Shown: positions 52,201 to 54,818 of the stretch, one piece after another
Layout: each line of letters starts with the position of its first letter
Numbering within the stretch: position 1 is the stretch's first letter
Assembly: GCA_021018995.1 (NCBI GenBank)
Contig: CM037593.1
Location: 6,290,088 to 6,354,087 of the forward strand
Direction of reading: 5' to 3'
Source: Chloranthus sessilifolius
Lineage: Eukaryota; Streptophyta; Magnoliopsida; Chloranthales; Chloranthaceae
DNA length: 64,000 nucleotides
Made by a program: the position numbers and the translations under genes
The notes under the pieces: generated by a model
What the model saw: the letters and a program-made list of their open reading frames with translations, nothing else
What the model was told of the DNA's origin: nothing
Databases searched by the model: none

Positions 52201-54818
52201 AGCCAATGCTTGAATATAAAACTCAAGACCCAAAAAGTGTTCTACACGATGTGGGACTATCAAAATAAAGACAAACCAAAAAACTTAACTTGATATTTTA
52301 AAATATCCAACAATCCCCCCAATTTTAAAATATCTAATAGTGCCGTTCTTCTTCCTCTTCTTCTTCAGTTTTTCGATAAGGCTTTGAGAGAGGATTTTTT
52401 TTCCTTCTTCTCTTCTACCTTTCCTTTTTTCCTTTTTTTTTTTTTTTTTACTTCAGGCGAGAGCTTAGGGCCTTCTTCCCTTTATAGCCAACAAATCACT
52501 TTAAAGCCCTTGCATAAAAGATCTGAGATTTAGATAAACAGGGACAAAGCAGTCTTTTAGTTTAAAAGTTTTTTTTTTTTTTTTTAAACCTAAATCAGAG
52601 TATTGCACGATGCGTGTACTGTATCGTGCGATACATCCTAGGAGTGATACGACTACACTATATGTATCGTTCTATACACGATACTTAACGTGTATCGTAC
52701 GAGATTAAGAACATTGTTCTCCACCATTATCCGATCATAGAACCTTCACATTTGCATGAAATTGAGTGGGAACCAACTTATGAAAAGTAGGAAACAAAGT
52801 GACAACTTCATTTATTGACTTCATTAAAAATAACATAGTGTAGCAATAAAGGTGACAAAATAACGATGACCAATCACAGAAATAGTAGGTGAAGGTCCCC
52901 ACACATCAAAATGAATGATTTCAAAAGGGACATTACTTTGATTACCACTTGGAGGATAAGGAACCCGTGTAAACTTTGAGAGTCCACATACTTACACATC
53001 TCATAAAAGAGCTATCCACATAATTAAATTTTTATAGTAATAGAATCTTCAACCTTTGCACATGACCACAATGAGCATGCCATAAGTGCACCTCATTAAC
53101 TAAACTAGTGGCAGCAACAATAGACTTCGGAATCTTCAGACTTGCATGGGCACGATGATCTTCAAACATATAAAGCCCTCTATCCTCTCGATCACGACCA
53201 ATCTCCTTTCCAGTTGAAAAATCCTGAAAGACACAATAAGAAGGAAAGAATGTAATACTAGAATTTTGATATTTAGCAAGGCTTCTAACAGATAAAAGAT
53301 TCACTAACATTTTGGTAACATGCAATATGGAAAATAAGGAGAGAGAACCAGCTTTGACTGTTCCTTTACCCATAGCAGGAACAAGTGATCCATTAACAAC
53401 ACATATCGGAGACAAGGACTGAAACAATGACGACATCCCTGTCATATGATCTGTTAATATGCCCCACTTTCATTGATCTGACAAAAAAAAAATTCTTTGT
53501 ACCTTGCTATCTTATATTTTGAGAGGGAATTTATAAGATCTTCTTTTGTTAGGAGTTAAATAACAAAATCCTACGTTCTTTATGATCATGCATTGGTGGT
53601 TTCTAGTTCCTATCTGTTTATAAAATGTTGCTATTTTCACAATTTGAGGGGTTTCTGCTTTTTACTGAATTCTCGGCTGCCATTTGACCCTCACCATAGA
53701 ACTTAAGCTTTATTTTGCTCTTCGAACCCGGCTTTTTATTGATTTCTTGCTTTTCTTTCTCAGTTATCAGATAACCGAAGCTGCACTACTTGTCGCAATG
53801 CTATAAATGAAATAATTGATGATCTAAAGAATCCCGAGACAAAGGTAACAATTTCTGTGGCCCTGTTTATAGTTGTCACCTTTACCTTGATATAAAATTT
53901 TTTAGACCCAACTAGCACCTAGTGAAAGGTTATAATCCTTACGGATAACGATAACATTGATAATAATGATAGCAATGGCAATAGTCAATCGTGATTAGGG
54001 GTTTCAATGGGCCAGGTTTGGGCCGGTCCTTAAACGGGCGAATTATAATGGGCCTCTTGGCTCTACCCCATACCCGCCCTGATTACTAATCTGGCTGGAC
54101 CGAGCCAGCCCATGGTCTACTTACCTTAGCCCATACCTGGGCCATGGCGGGCGGGGCCAGGGGCCAGCCCAGAAATTTCTACATAAAAGAACTCATTGAT
54201 TTGTTTGGGTTGGGCTTAAACGGGCCGATTTATAATCAAGCTTTTGGAACTATCCCATACCTGGCCCGGCTTACTAATCAAGCCGGGCCGGGTCAGCCCA
54301 TTTATATGCCGACCTTACTACCTTATCCCATTGGGTGCCCATTGTGGGTCCCGTGCAAACCCGACCCATTGAGACCCCTAATCGTGATGAAATTATTTTC
54401 ATCGGCATCTCATTTTGTTTTCTTTTGAAATGTTACTTCCTCCCATTTATCTACAGCTTAAGGTAATCAGAGCTCTTCTCAAAGCCTGCGAAAGTCTTGA
54501 TAATTACGTCTCCCAGGTAAGATCATCTGTTTGAATCCCACGTAATCAATCATGGCAATCTGGAAGAAGGAAAAAGGGATAGAAACCAAAATCTTGAATT
54601 TGTTCTCATTGCAGTGCAAGAAACTAGTTTTTGAGTACGGGCCTTTGATTTTGACGAATCTTGAGAAGTACCTGAGCAATAATGACCTGTGCCTCGTGAT
54701 ACACGTATGTAATGATGTTGCACTTCGCACTGATGTGATCGGCGATGATAGTGATCAACCTTTGAGGCTCATGGATATGGGCATTCTGCGAAGCACTCCT
54801 GCTACGACGGTCATATGA
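3547..54818 (+). CDS. Saposin B-type domain protein (six-exon gene)
   Basis: Six GT-AG exons give a 322-residue protein with matching phases (1,0,0,0,0). It has a hydrophobic signal peptide (residues 1 to about 20), a first saposin-B-type domain (about 64-138) with six cysteines (CNSC, IC, QC, LC, LC), a cysteine-free linker of about 70 residues, and a second six-cysteine domain (about 215-285: CTTC, AC, QC, LC, VC). Saposin-like domains form disulfide-locked helical bundles that bind membrane lipids and help lysosomal or vacuolar hydrolases; the exact plant role is not established. An in-frame TAG at 3526 makes 3547 the first usable Met. Introns 1 and 3 are 20,018 and 29,459 bp and full of transposons; introns 2, 4 and 5 are 116, 612 and 98 bp. 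The second domain and the intron placing agree well with the two-domain plant saposin family. The linker is longer than I expect for that family. Expression cannot be judged from sequence. Confidence 0.85.
3640..4930. other. Start of intron 1, no gene
   Basis: AT-rich intron with T-runs. At 3983-4052 an isolated arm of the foldback MITE family (GTTACGACCCCAAAGTAATA) sits next to an unrelated stretch beginning GGGACGGAGCCAGAA. No exon-like reading frame with homology is seen. Confidence 0.5.
4940..5615. repeat. Large foldback element (inverted arms about 240 bp)
   Basis: The outer ends are perfect inverted repeats: GTATTGGTTAGG at 4940-4951 and CCTAACCAATAC at 5604-5615. The arms stay recognisably inverted inward, for example the AGAGTGGGCC and GAGGAAAGGGCTAT phrases and GCTGCGAAGC against GCTTCGCAGC, up to the central MITE at 5181-5354. 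The arms are GC-richer than the flanking intron. The family is not identified. Confidence 0.7.
5181..5354. repeat. Short foldback MITE (174 bp)
   Basis: Begins GTTACGACCCCAAAGTAATA and ends TATTACTTTGGGATCGTAAC, giving terminal inverted repeats of about 50 bp that include TAACGCCTAGG against CCTAGCTGTTA. A lone left-arm homologue lies at 3983-4052 and a right-arm homologue at about 5620-5680. It sits exactly at the centre of the larger foldback. Confidence 0.75.
5690..6450. other. Intron 1, no gene seen
   Basis: No recognisable coding region, RNA gene or complete element was found here. Confidence 0.5.
6452..6761. mobile_element. hAT-like MITE, CATAGTGACCAAATTC family, copy 1
   Basis: The left terminus CATAGTGACCAAATTC is inverted relative to the right end CCTTGGTCATTATG. 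The flanks ATTAGAAT (6444-6451) and GTTAGAAG (6762-6769) agree at 6 of 8 positions, which fits an old 8-bp hAT target duplication. The interior is AT-rich and non-coding. The sister copy is at 14505-14800. Confidence 0.6.
6765..7280. other. Intron 1, no gene seen
   Basis: Non-coding intron sequence. I see nothing further that can be supported. Confidence 0.4.
7285..7560. repeat. MITE family X copy 2
   Basis: The termini are inverted. The left side reads ACTATCTCCATCATTTTTCG then TCCAATCTTTCACA; the right side has its complement around TGTGAAAGATTGGA and CGATCTCCATCATCC. It is internally palindromic with GATCTTAAGATC-type motifs. A second family-X element follows closely at about 7715-8003. 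Confidence 0.6.
7715..8003. repeat. MITE family X copy 3
   Basis: The left end GATGATGGAGGTCATTTTTT matches, in inverted order, the right end AAAATGATCTCCATCGTC. It contains ATGATCATGATCAC and a GTGTGCCATG phrase shared by other copies. No coding capacity. Confidence 0.6.
8278..9331 (+). repeat. Gypsy 5' LTR
   Basis: 1054-bp LTR with short inverted ends (TGACG and CGTCA). The U3 part (about 8404-8640) holds several TCGATCGA palindromes. The presumed TATA region near 8728 reads CCTATATGAGG, while the 3' and solo LTRs have CCTATATAAGG, so this copy may have a weakened promoter. Confidence 0.85.
9336..9347 (+). other. Primer-binding site
   Basis: TGGTATCAAAGC follows the 5' LTR after four bases. 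It matches the plant initiator-methionine tRNA 3' end used by many retrotransposons with one mismatch. Confidence 0.75.
9841..10215 (+). pseudogene. Gypsy gag fragment
   Basis: The reading frame gives a typical retrotransposon gag: a block ending VPCFEG, an in-frame TGA (about 9920), then [10 protein letters not shown], the [17 protein letters not shown] core and a zinc-knuckle start CLKC. The TGA and a frame change inside the knuckle at about 10211 break the gene. The frame then continues in the following ORF. Confidence 0.75.
10211..11311 (+). pseudogene. Gypsy gag tail, repetitive spacer and integrase C-terminal tail
   Basis: A frame of about 366 codons with no proper start. It opens with the second half of a CCHC knuckle (GFGHFAYQC), moves into an acidic region, then about 120 residues of a degenerate repeat based on HESLxLVES (about 10430-10800). 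The last 100 residues include [13 protein letters not shown], a block ending [16 protein letters not shown], which is characteristic of the end of Ty3/gypsy integrases. The pol core is absent, so gag appears joined to the integrase tail by a large internal deletion. Whether this chimera is made as a protein is unknown. Confidence 0.75.
11629..12700 (+). repeat. Gypsy 3' LTR
   Basis: 1072 bp, very similar to the 5' LTR. It has an extra short duplication (AAATTGGCGAAAGAAG) near 11731 and a different number of TCGATCGA motifs (about 11763-11990). It is preceded by the purine tract at about 11619-11628. Confidence 0.85.
12701..13481. other. Intron 1, no gene seen
   Basis: I found no recognisable coding region or RNA gene between the gypsy element and the next solo LTR. 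Confidence 0.5.
13487..14495 (-). repeat. Gypsy solo LTR (minus strand)
   Basis: Reverse-oriented LTR of the same family (begins TGACGCAGGAC, ends GTCCCCGTCA). It is flanked by perfect 5-bp target duplications TAGCG at 13482-13486 and 14496-14500, proving an insertion followed by LTR-LTR recombination. Its U3 carries about 3.5 copies of a 22-bp unit containing AGATCAATCGAG (about 14198-14273) instead of the TCGATCGA cluster. Confidence 0.9.
14505..14800. mobile_element. hAT-like MITE, CATAGTCACCAAATTC family, copy 2
   Basis: Terminal inverted repeats CATAGTCACCAAATTC and GACTTGGTGACTATG. The flanks AGCGAGAT and GTTGAGAT share 5 of 8 bases. It sits four bases beyond the solo LTR target duplication and is related to 6452-6761. 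Confidence 0.6.
15032..15986 (+). repeat. Gypsy solo LTR (plus strand)
   Basis: A divergent 955-bp LTR from TGACGGGGACG to CTGCCTCA, flanked by ATTTT and GTTTT (a probable 5-bp target duplication with one change). It retains CCTATATAAGG and TCGATCGA motifs at about 15157-15330. No internal gypsy sequence follows. Confidence 0.75.
15990..17410. other. Intron 1, no gene seen
   Basis: AT-rich intron, including a purine-rich AGAAAGAGA tract near 16250-16320. The few reading frames show no recognisable homology and no splice-bounded exon. Confidence 0.5.
17915..19723 (-). pseudogene. LINE A1 reverse transcriptase
   Basis: The minus-strand frame carries classic non-LTR RT blocks: [54 protein letters not shown], then the catalytic box QFVDD and QRINLSKS. 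A single in-frame TAA at 18530-18532 separates the GDPLSPFLF block from the VDD box; both sides stay in the same frame. The upstream endonuclease part is in another frame. Non-functional as it stands. Confidence 0.85.
19578..20440 (-). pseudogene. LINE A1 endonuclease (EEP family)
   Basis: Recognisable pieces in different frames: [10 protein letters not shown] (catalytic Glu), [10 protein letters not shown] (the Asp of GDFN appears lost), FTWSNLQ, and SDHRPLLLT (catalytic Asp-His). This order defines the apurinic-like endonuclease of L1 LINEs. Frame changes near 20050 and 19700 disable it. Confidence 0.75.
21000..23010 (-). pseudogene. LINE A1 ORF1 (DUF4283-like, broken)
   Basis: Pieces include GISFAEVVG (about 22750), a block ending in AFDWIERWN (about 22400), [12 protein letters not shown] and [13 protein letters not shown] (about 22200-22320). 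These match the nucleic-acid-binding ORF1 type of plant L1 elements. Several frame changes are present, and about 22480-22640 looks unrelated to ORF1. Confidence 0.65.
23078..23383. mobile_element. hAT-type MITE, GATCAAAATATCG family, with perfect 8-bp TSD
   Basis: 306 bp starting CATGGGTCAAAAAATCG and ending CGATATTTTGATCCTTG, flanked by perfect duplications GTCAAGCC at 23070-23077 and 23384-23391. It is full of GTATCGG and CCGATAC phrases and carries an extra 21-bp perfect hairpin (arms 23228-23248 and 23251-23271). It lies between LINE A1 and saposin exon 2. Confidence 0.88.
23650..23885 (+). CDS. Saposin gene exon 2 (first half of domain 1)
   Basis: The acceptor TTTTATGCAG gives the phase required by exon 1. 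An alternative acceptor ending at 23612 would break the frame. The exon carries a pro-segment, then CNSC at the start of saposin domain 1 and the third cysteine (DICHMLP). It ends with CAG|GTAGAA just before the fourth cysteine. Confidence 0.82.
24002..24304 (+). CDS. Saposin gene exon 3 (second half of domain 1 plus linker)
   Basis: Starts at the fourth cysteine ([10 protein letters not shown]) after acceptor GTTGCAG and completes the domain with LCRSTGLCP. It then runs about 66 cysteine-free residues, rich in Lys, Arg and Leu, to ATG|GTAATA. The donor is acceptable but not strong. No stop interrupts the linker, and I see no better donor right after the domain. Confidence 0.78.
24305..25450. 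other. Start of intron 3, no gene
   Basis: Intron sequence with no recognised element. AT-rich at first, then GC-richer around 25100-25350 (GGGGCTAGCCTCCAGCCC). No conserved reading frame. Confidence 0.45.
25502..25718. mobile_element. MITE inside LINE B1
   Basis: From CAAGGTTCAAAAT to ATTTTGAACTATG, flanked by GTTGGGAT (25494-25501) and GGTGGGAT (25719-25726), 7 of 8 identical. It is built of GTATCGG and CGATAC repeats. The same MITE with the same flanks occurs in LINE B2 (38453-38639), so it was already present in the source LINE. Confidence 0.75.
25950..27453 (-). pseudogene. LINE A2 C-terminal half of ORF2
   Basis: Continuous region 26593-27453: QYLGLPLG, the [18 protein letters not shown] block, [23 protein letters not shown]. 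It then shifts frame into a zinc-finger RVT-type domain ([21 protein letters not shown], a block with CCVMC, HLLLHC) down to 25950. This is the region lost from LINE A1. Frame breaks near 26590, 26470 and 26340 disable it. Confidence 0.8.
27480..28526 (-). pseudogene. LINE A2 reverse transcriptase
   Basis: Blocks [48 protein letters not shown]. Downstream the frame shifts; the GEALSG block is fused almost directly to the LQFADD box because about 45 bp are missing near 27585, and a stop follows at about 27493. The catalytic FADD is present but not in one frame with the fingers. Confidence 0.8.
28845..29636 (-). pseudogene. LINE A2 endonuclease
   Basis: The N-terminal [10 protein letters not shown] (catalytic Asn), ETKWG (Glu), then after a frame change [13 protein letters not shown] (Asp, Asn), FTWSNLQ and ISDHRTLVL (Asp-His). 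All expected catalytic motifs of the L1 endonuclease can be seen, better preserved than in A1, but one frame change near 29260 separates the two halves. Confidence 0.82.
29597..31411 (-). CDS. LINE A2 ORF1 protein
   Basis: Uninterrupted 604-codon frame overlapping the start of ORF2 by about 40 bp, the usual tight ORF1/ORF2 layout. The first Met lies inside a DUF4283-like block ([19 protein letters not shown]); the frame stays open above it to about 31536, so the true start is missing or outside the truncated element. The remainder is low-complexity, Gly-, Ser- and Pro-rich, and I could not see a CCHC zinc knuckle. It probably bound element RNA. It is the only long intact TE frame in the window. 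Confidence 0.7.
   Translation of the reverse strand: MWETWYARVLVRTDDWETIPRACKLCLNGQEFTIFIEVELVERVLFPVQTHHKAARPGLARSAEELSSEVNPFRHGEPGPMRQPRQTSKDGSASGGAWDATLHPVTAPFSGLLLDSKGSGEGADGDNGEGPSAASLLLPMASAGVSARRHQSGASLEDEELEEGEVVPDVSARRMDGGQVSEEHQLPLVLVHRSTPLAPGINHTVTRPFTAFGVPGSVNVDLPPSMYSMDRIFSSRFTDHVHLQSTGVGENVEFPAQRYEVWRHTWDPMAMEASIPFVGDKPATERKAFRAYHRRGYPFKGRRRGRLRGVLTRGIGLSGSRAVIGAPVDFGSQLRESHVRDARVESGMWKFKLGVGSCGGQLAGPLIWTGLEVDPWGFFRLVTSGPSGAETWFLFDRGMAGLSIRDPWGGHPLPMLGQGLFGPAMDIWSFSGNEGDSGIDRGEMAGRGDCVHQFLLSFDLGTVTKPTKEVEVSDPVCVSTYDLDAESPISPSGMRTEVTLRCGLEEIGASREKEILGPTLKENPIVAMGDGVLEAMDPSDDINRLIHVGRDLEMSFKGPEDELRDVFHSILVTRTRGKRRCQAGARELARLQWGMSNGKGVGGT
31614..32510. mobile_element. Unclassified 0.9-kb insertion in LINE B1
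   Basis: LINE B2 runs on where B1 is interrupted: B1 matches B2 up to the GGGTTGTA at about 31613 and again from TTGGAAAAGCTC at about 32511. The insert starts AAGTAAGAAACCCATGCAAT and ends near TTTAATAGATATAG. It contains a MITE family X copy. I see no coding region or clear terminal inverted repeat, so the class is unknown. Confidence 0.65.
31690..31975. repeat. MITE family X copy 4
   Basis: Left end CAGACGATCGAGATAATTTT then CCCCAATCTTCCACA; right part GATCTTAAGATCCATTGTGT. It lies inside the 0.9-kb insertion, giving a further nesting level. Confidence 0.55.
33011..33215 (+). mobile_element. tRNA-like SINE with 16-bp target duplication
   Basis: 205 bp flanked by AAACTGTTGAATTGGG (32995-33010) and AAACTATTGAATTGGG (33216-33231), which differ at one base. 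The head has a box-A-like TGATGGCCGTGTATCTGCC and a box-B-like GAGTTCGTATCCC; the tail is A-rich (TTATTGAAAAAAAC). Comparison with LINE B2 shows the site empty there. Relatives lie at 1195-1260 and about 62830-62965. Confidence 0.85.
33760..34242. other. Possible decayed copia-like LTR
   Basis: Contains TTAGGGTTAGGGTTAGGAAGA and long AT-rich stretches resembling the LTR-like DNA at about 39604-39839 next to copia-1. The ends are not definable and no coding region is present. Confidence 0.3.
34243..35110 (+). repeat. Truncated divergent gypsy LTR
   Basis: Resembles the gypsy LTRs of intron 1: TGATGGGGACATC at the start, a 23-bp repeat unit around CTCGATTGATCGAGC (about 34475-34530), ACTATATAAGGTC, AATGTAATTAGTTTTGATTA and TTGGTGCGAAGCC. 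LINE A3 begins where the LTR would continue. Its U3 repeat is the reverse complement of that in the minus-strand solo LTR, so the two share a subfamily. Confidence 0.65.
35111..36236 (+). mobile_element. 5'-truncated L1 LINE A3
   Basis: Only the last 1.1 kb of a LINE A element is present: [28 protein letters not shown], then (after a TGA at about 35300) a zinc-finger RVT-type region with [37 protein letters not shown] and a C-terminal RDLVWLW. It ends with the shared 3' UTR and an A-rich tail at 36217-36236. 5' truncation is typical of LINE retrotransposition. It lies directly against a gypsy LTR remnant. Confidence 0.85.
36292..36546 (-). pseudogene. LINE C-terminal fragment
   Basis: The minus-strand frame includes [20 protein letters not shown] and RRLFD, matching the end of plant LINE ORF2 (compare [16 protein letters not shown] in LINE A2). 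It is divergent from family A, probably another L1 group. Its flanks are not resolved. Confidence 0.6.
36565..36614. repeat. Perfect 20-bp hairpin, probably plastid
   Basis: Arms TTGAAGTAATGAGCCTCCCA (36565-36584) and its exact complement (36595-36614) around a 10-nt loop. I recall a similar stem-loop in the psbB/psbT/psbN area of plastid genomes, which fits the psbB fragment nearby. Confidence 0.5.
36749..36859 (+). pseudogene. psbB: psbB 5' fragment between inverted repeats
   Basis: GGAGTATTTCC followed by ACG GGT TTG CCT TGG TAT and, further on, a frame giving ILNDP and VHIMHT matches the plastid psbB ribosome-binding site and N terminus (GLPWY, LNDP, VHIMHT), with the start ATG changed to ACG and small deletions. 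The piece is bracketed by a perfect 20-bp inverted repeat, TTTCTTTGATAAAGGAGTAT at 36749-36768 and its complement at 36840-36859. Confidence 0.7.
36867..37119. mobile_element. hAT-type MITE, CATGGATCAAAATATCG family
   Basis: 253 bp with terminal inverted repeats CATGGATCAAAATATCG and GAGATTTTGATCCATG, flanked by ATATAGAA (36859-36866) and ATATAGAG (37120-37127), 7 of 8 identical. Interior GTATCGTCC and ACGATAC phrases match the 23078-23383 element. It inserted next to or into the plastid-derived block. Confidence 0.82.
37848..37925 (+). pseudogene. psaA: psaA fragment (plastid origin)
   Basis: Translates to [18 protein letters not shown] then LTGIAHHH, an almost exact match to a conserved stretch of photosystem I protein PsaA. 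It ends abruptly; the neighbouring DNA on the right derives from another region. Confidence 0.75.
37985..38016 (-). other. Group II intron domain-V-like hairpin
   Basis: On the minus strand: GAGCCGTATGC, loop, TGCCTGTACGGTTG. The AGC start, the CCGTA/TACGG stem and the length fit domain V of plastid group II introns. Its intron of origin cannot be told. Confidence 0.45.
38040..38215 (-). pseudogene. atpA and atpB fragments (plastid origin)
   Basis: On the minus strand, about 38215-38120 reads [12 protein letters not shown] and, after frame changes, SVTDGL and MEVID, typical of the ATP synthase beta subunit. From about 38112 it reads [13 protein letters not shown] and (shifted) EISVSESR, typical of the alpha subunit. 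The two genes are not adjacent in this order in plastid genomes, so the joint was made after transfer. Confidence 0.7.
38346..39594 (+). mobile_element. L1-type LINE B2 fragment
   Basis: Begins with a 54-bp tandem duplication (38346-38399 and 38400-38452, GTTAGCATGGTTGAGCATTT units), then the MITE 38453-38639, then [28 protein letters not shown], a [14 protein letters not shown] block and QYAED, where the normal YADD box has a Glu in place of the first Asp. Several frame changes. It provides the template for recognising the three insertions in B1. It ends at the copia-1 LTR region. Confidence 0.75.
38453..38639. mobile_element. MITE inside LINE B2
   Basis: Same element and same flanks as 25502-25718: GGTGGGGT (38445-38452) and GGTGGGAT (38640-38647). 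Slightly shorter. Confidence 0.7.
39604..39839 (-). repeat. copia-1 3' LTR (partial)
   Basis: Starts on the minus strand with TGTTGGTGTGTC right after the polypurine tract GAGGGGAG. The far end is uncertain because it abuts LINE B2; I take it near 39604. It contains GGGTTAGGGTTAGG and a TATATATATA run. Confidence 0.6.
39846..40430 (-). pseudogene. copia-1 RNase H
   Basis: Minus-strand pieces [44 protein letters not shown] and, in another frame, [16 protein letters not shown] match the copia RNase H domain, including the DANWAG motif. Two frames are used, so it is broken. Confidence 0.85.
40440..41300 (-). pseudogene. copia-1 reverse transcriptase
   Basis: Motifs [36 protein letters not shown] and the catalytic YVDDIIITG are present in 40679-41053. 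Upstream, the QTHETFAL-like region and downstream the thumb (SQRKY, HLLHATG) are in other frames. Clear Ty1/copia type. Confidence 0.85.
41900..42279 (-). pseudogene. copia-1 integrase, 3' part
   Basis: Contains PPNKMG-like TPQQNG remnants next to the conserved Glu region, then [26 protein letters not shown] and the start of the C-terminal domain. It joins to 52725 once the hAT element is removed, at the DNGGE motif. Confidence 0.75.
42280..42287. repeat. Target duplication, left (TTCTCCAC)
   Basis: Eight bases identical to 52717-52724. They flank the hAT transposon and lie inside the copia integrase gene. Confidence 0.85.
42787..43340 (-). other. Acidic tail region of the hAT gene
   Basis: Minus-strand frames give a Glu/Asp-rich segment ([32 protein letters not shown]) and [15 protein letters not shown]. 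It lies beyond the dimerisation domain and may be the last exons of the transposase. No intact structure is provable. Confidence 0.45.
43500..45491 (-). pseudogene. hAT transposase (BED, DUF659, hAT C-terminal domain)
   Basis: From the N terminus: a BED zinc finger (45400-45350: [22 protein letters not shown]), one in-frame TGA at about 45297, a region [11 protein letters not shown], a frame change at about 45010, then DUF659 (GCTLMSDG, a stop where Trp is expected, then [26 protein letters not shown]). At about 44460-43500 come the C-terminal segments ([56 protein letters not shown] and WSTFDQ), the dimerisation domain. Several stops and shifts make it inactive. Introns in the original gene may explain part of the frame changes. 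Confidence 0.85.
45560..46110. repeat. Degenerate tandem repeat in the hAT element
   Basis: About a dozen imperfect units of roughly 40-50 bp based on GGGGCTTTAAATATAAAAAT and CAGGGACTTAGG. It lies upstream of the transposase start. Confidence 0.7.
46133..46230. repeat. Two (GA)n microsatellites
   Basis: GA runs at about 46135-46169 and 46190-46228, separated by 20 bp of unique sequence. Confidence 0.95.
46478..47204 (-). repeat. copia-2 LTR1 (3' LTR of the minus-strand element)
   Basis: 727 bp, ends TGTTGGA and TCCAACA. It contains a reverse TATA region (CTTTTATAGAAAAG, about 46808-46822) that is TATAAAAGG in the LTR sense. Adjacent to the purine tract at 47205-47214. Confidence 0.85.
47790..48260 (-). 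pseudogene. copia-2 RNase H end
   Basis: Frame with [31 protein letters not shown] and [11 protein letters not shown], the usual end of copia pol. Confidence 0.8.
48560..49080 (-). pseudogene. copia-2 reverse transcriptase (broken)
   Basis: Frame 48775-49062 has [21 protein letters not shown] and [16 protein letters not shown]. The normal DVK/AFL positions are altered (NVK, IFL). The catalytic region continues, degraded, below 48775 (a YVDD-like LVFADDL region at about 48720). Confidence 0.7.
49349..50404 (-). pseudogene. copia-2 GAG-pre-integrase and integrase
   Basis: Pre-integrase [14 protein letters not shown] with HX4HX24-30CX2C-type spacing ([10 protein letters not shown]), then integrase with LIHSDICD (first Asp), [12 protein letters not shown], one stop at about 49985, [25 protein letters not shown] (Glu) and a C-terminal [16 protein letters not shown]. 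Nearly complete except for that stop. Confidence 0.85.
50408..51090 (+). repeat. copia-2 LTR2 (plus orientation)
   Basis: A reverse-complement relative of LTR1. It lacks about the first 18 bp (no TGTTGGATATTT) and ends CAATTCTCCAACA. TATA CTATAAAAGGGATCC near 50752. It lies directly at the start of the minus-strand pre-integrase gene, marking the inversion joint at about 50405. Confidence 0.85.
51104..51780 (+). pseudogene. copia-2 gag (UBN2 type)
   Basis: Starts ATGGCCCATATCC 13 bp after LTR2 and includes [12 protein letters not shown], then two stops at the usual W and Q positions. The long frame 51373-51747 carries [47 protein letters not shown] and [11 protein letters not shown], typical of copia gag. 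It ends where LTR3 begins. Confidence 0.85.
51815..52312 (-). repeat. copia-2 LTR3 (partial, minus orientation)
   Basis: Matches the portion of LTR1 from GAGAGGAAGAAC to TCCAACA. It is followed by ATCCCCCCAATTTT, as LTR1 is, so it represents a 3' LTR. It has three tandem copies of a ~28-bp unit around ACACTTTTGTCCAAAAGTTT (51970-52055) where LTR1 has one. Confidence 0.82.
52717..52724. repeat. Target duplication, right (TTCTCCAC)
   Basis: Right flank of the hAT element, identical to 42280-42287. Confidence 0.85.
52725..53445 (-). pseudogene. copia-1 protease end, GAG-pre-integrase and integrase start
   Basis: Frame 53032-53445: [37 protein letters not shown], and the pre-integrase [15 protein letters not shown] (HX4H-type). 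Further down, integrase pieces run to the DNGGE motif, where the hAT element is inserted. The protease catalytic DSGA motif is missing or destroyed upstream. Confidence 0.8.
53764..53844 (+). CDS. Saposin gene exon 4 (start of domain 2)
   Basis: 27 codons after the acceptor TTTCTCAG. It includes CTTC, the first cysteine pair of domain 2, and an amphipathic helix ([13 protein letters not shown]). The donor is AAG|GTAACA. It joins exon 3 in phase 0 across a 29.5-kb intron. Confidence 0.82.
53996..54380. mobile_element. hAT-type MITE, TAGGGGTTTCAATGGG family, intact copy
   Basis: 385 bp. Ends TAGGGGTTTCAATGGG and CCCATTGAGACCCCTA form terminal inverted repeats. Flanked by a perfect 8-bp duplication ATCGTGAT (53988-53995 and 54381-54388). 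GC-rich and made of two related halves (TTAAACGGGC, TTATAAT phrases repeated). It lies in saposin intron 4 and ends 68 bp before exon 5. Sister copy at 2889-3307. Confidence 0.93.
54457..54516 (+). CDS. Saposin gene exon 5 (middle of domain 2)
   Basis: Twenty codons after the acceptor CTACAG. They carry the third cysteine of domain 2 (LLKACESL) and end with CAG|GTAAGA, a strong donor. As in domain 1, the intron falls directly before the fourth cysteine. Confidence 0.82.
54615..54818 (+). CDS. Saposin gene exon 6 (end of domain 2, C terminus, stop)
   Basis: Follows the acceptor CATTGCAG. It begins at the fourth cysteine ([10 protein letters not shown]), a motif strongly typical of plant saposin domain 2, and continues to LCLVIHVC. 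It ends with an acidic then variable tail and TGA at 54816-54818. I saw no clear AATAAA signal downstream. Confidence 0.83.
   Translation, partial: CKKLVFEYGPLILTNLEKYLSNNDLCLVIHVCNDVALRTDVIGDDSDQPLRLMDMGILRSTPATTVI

Larger units (their letters stand above)
46478..52340 (-). mobile_element. Ty1/copia element copia-2 with an inverted LTR-gag block
   Basis: Left LTR (46478-47204, minus orientation) is followed by a purine tract in reverse (CCCCCCC) and pol on the minus strand (47790-50404). Then comes a plus-oriented LTR (50408-51090) with a plus-strand gag (51104-51780), followed by a partial minus-oriented LTR (51815-52312) that itself adjoins another copy of the tract (ATCCCCCC). So LTR and gag face the opposite way to pol, and the rightmost LTR is a 3'-type LTR. 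No matching 5-bp target duplication is visible at the outer ends (GTACC, TGCCG). Confidence 0.8.
42288..52716 (-). mobile_element. hAT transposon with nested copia-2
   Basis: Termini CAAGGTCTTCAAATCG and, reversed, CAATGTTCTTAATCTCG form imperfect inverted repeats, and an exact 8-bp duplication TTCTCCAC surrounds the element. Subterminal regions on both sides are packed with GTATCGTG and CGATAC motifs, a usual place for transposase binding. The transposase pseudogene is on the minus strand (43500-45491). The element is 10.4 kb long because copia-2 (about 5.9 kb) sits inside; without it the length is about 4.6 kb, normal for hAT. Confidence 0.88.
39604..53475 (-). mobile_element. Ty1/copia element copia-1, split by a hAT transposon
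   Basis: Minus-strand order: protease end and GAG-pre-integrase (about 53445-52900), first part of integrase (down to 52725), then the hAT insertion 42288-52716, then the rest of integrase (42279-41900), reverse transcriptase (about 41300-40440), RNase H (40430-39846), a purine tract (CTTGAGGGGAG on the minus strand) and an LTR start TGTTGG at 39839. The upstream gag, protease motif and 5' LTR are missing beyond about 53475. All frames contain stops or shifts. It fills the second half of saposin intron 3. Confidence 0.85.
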
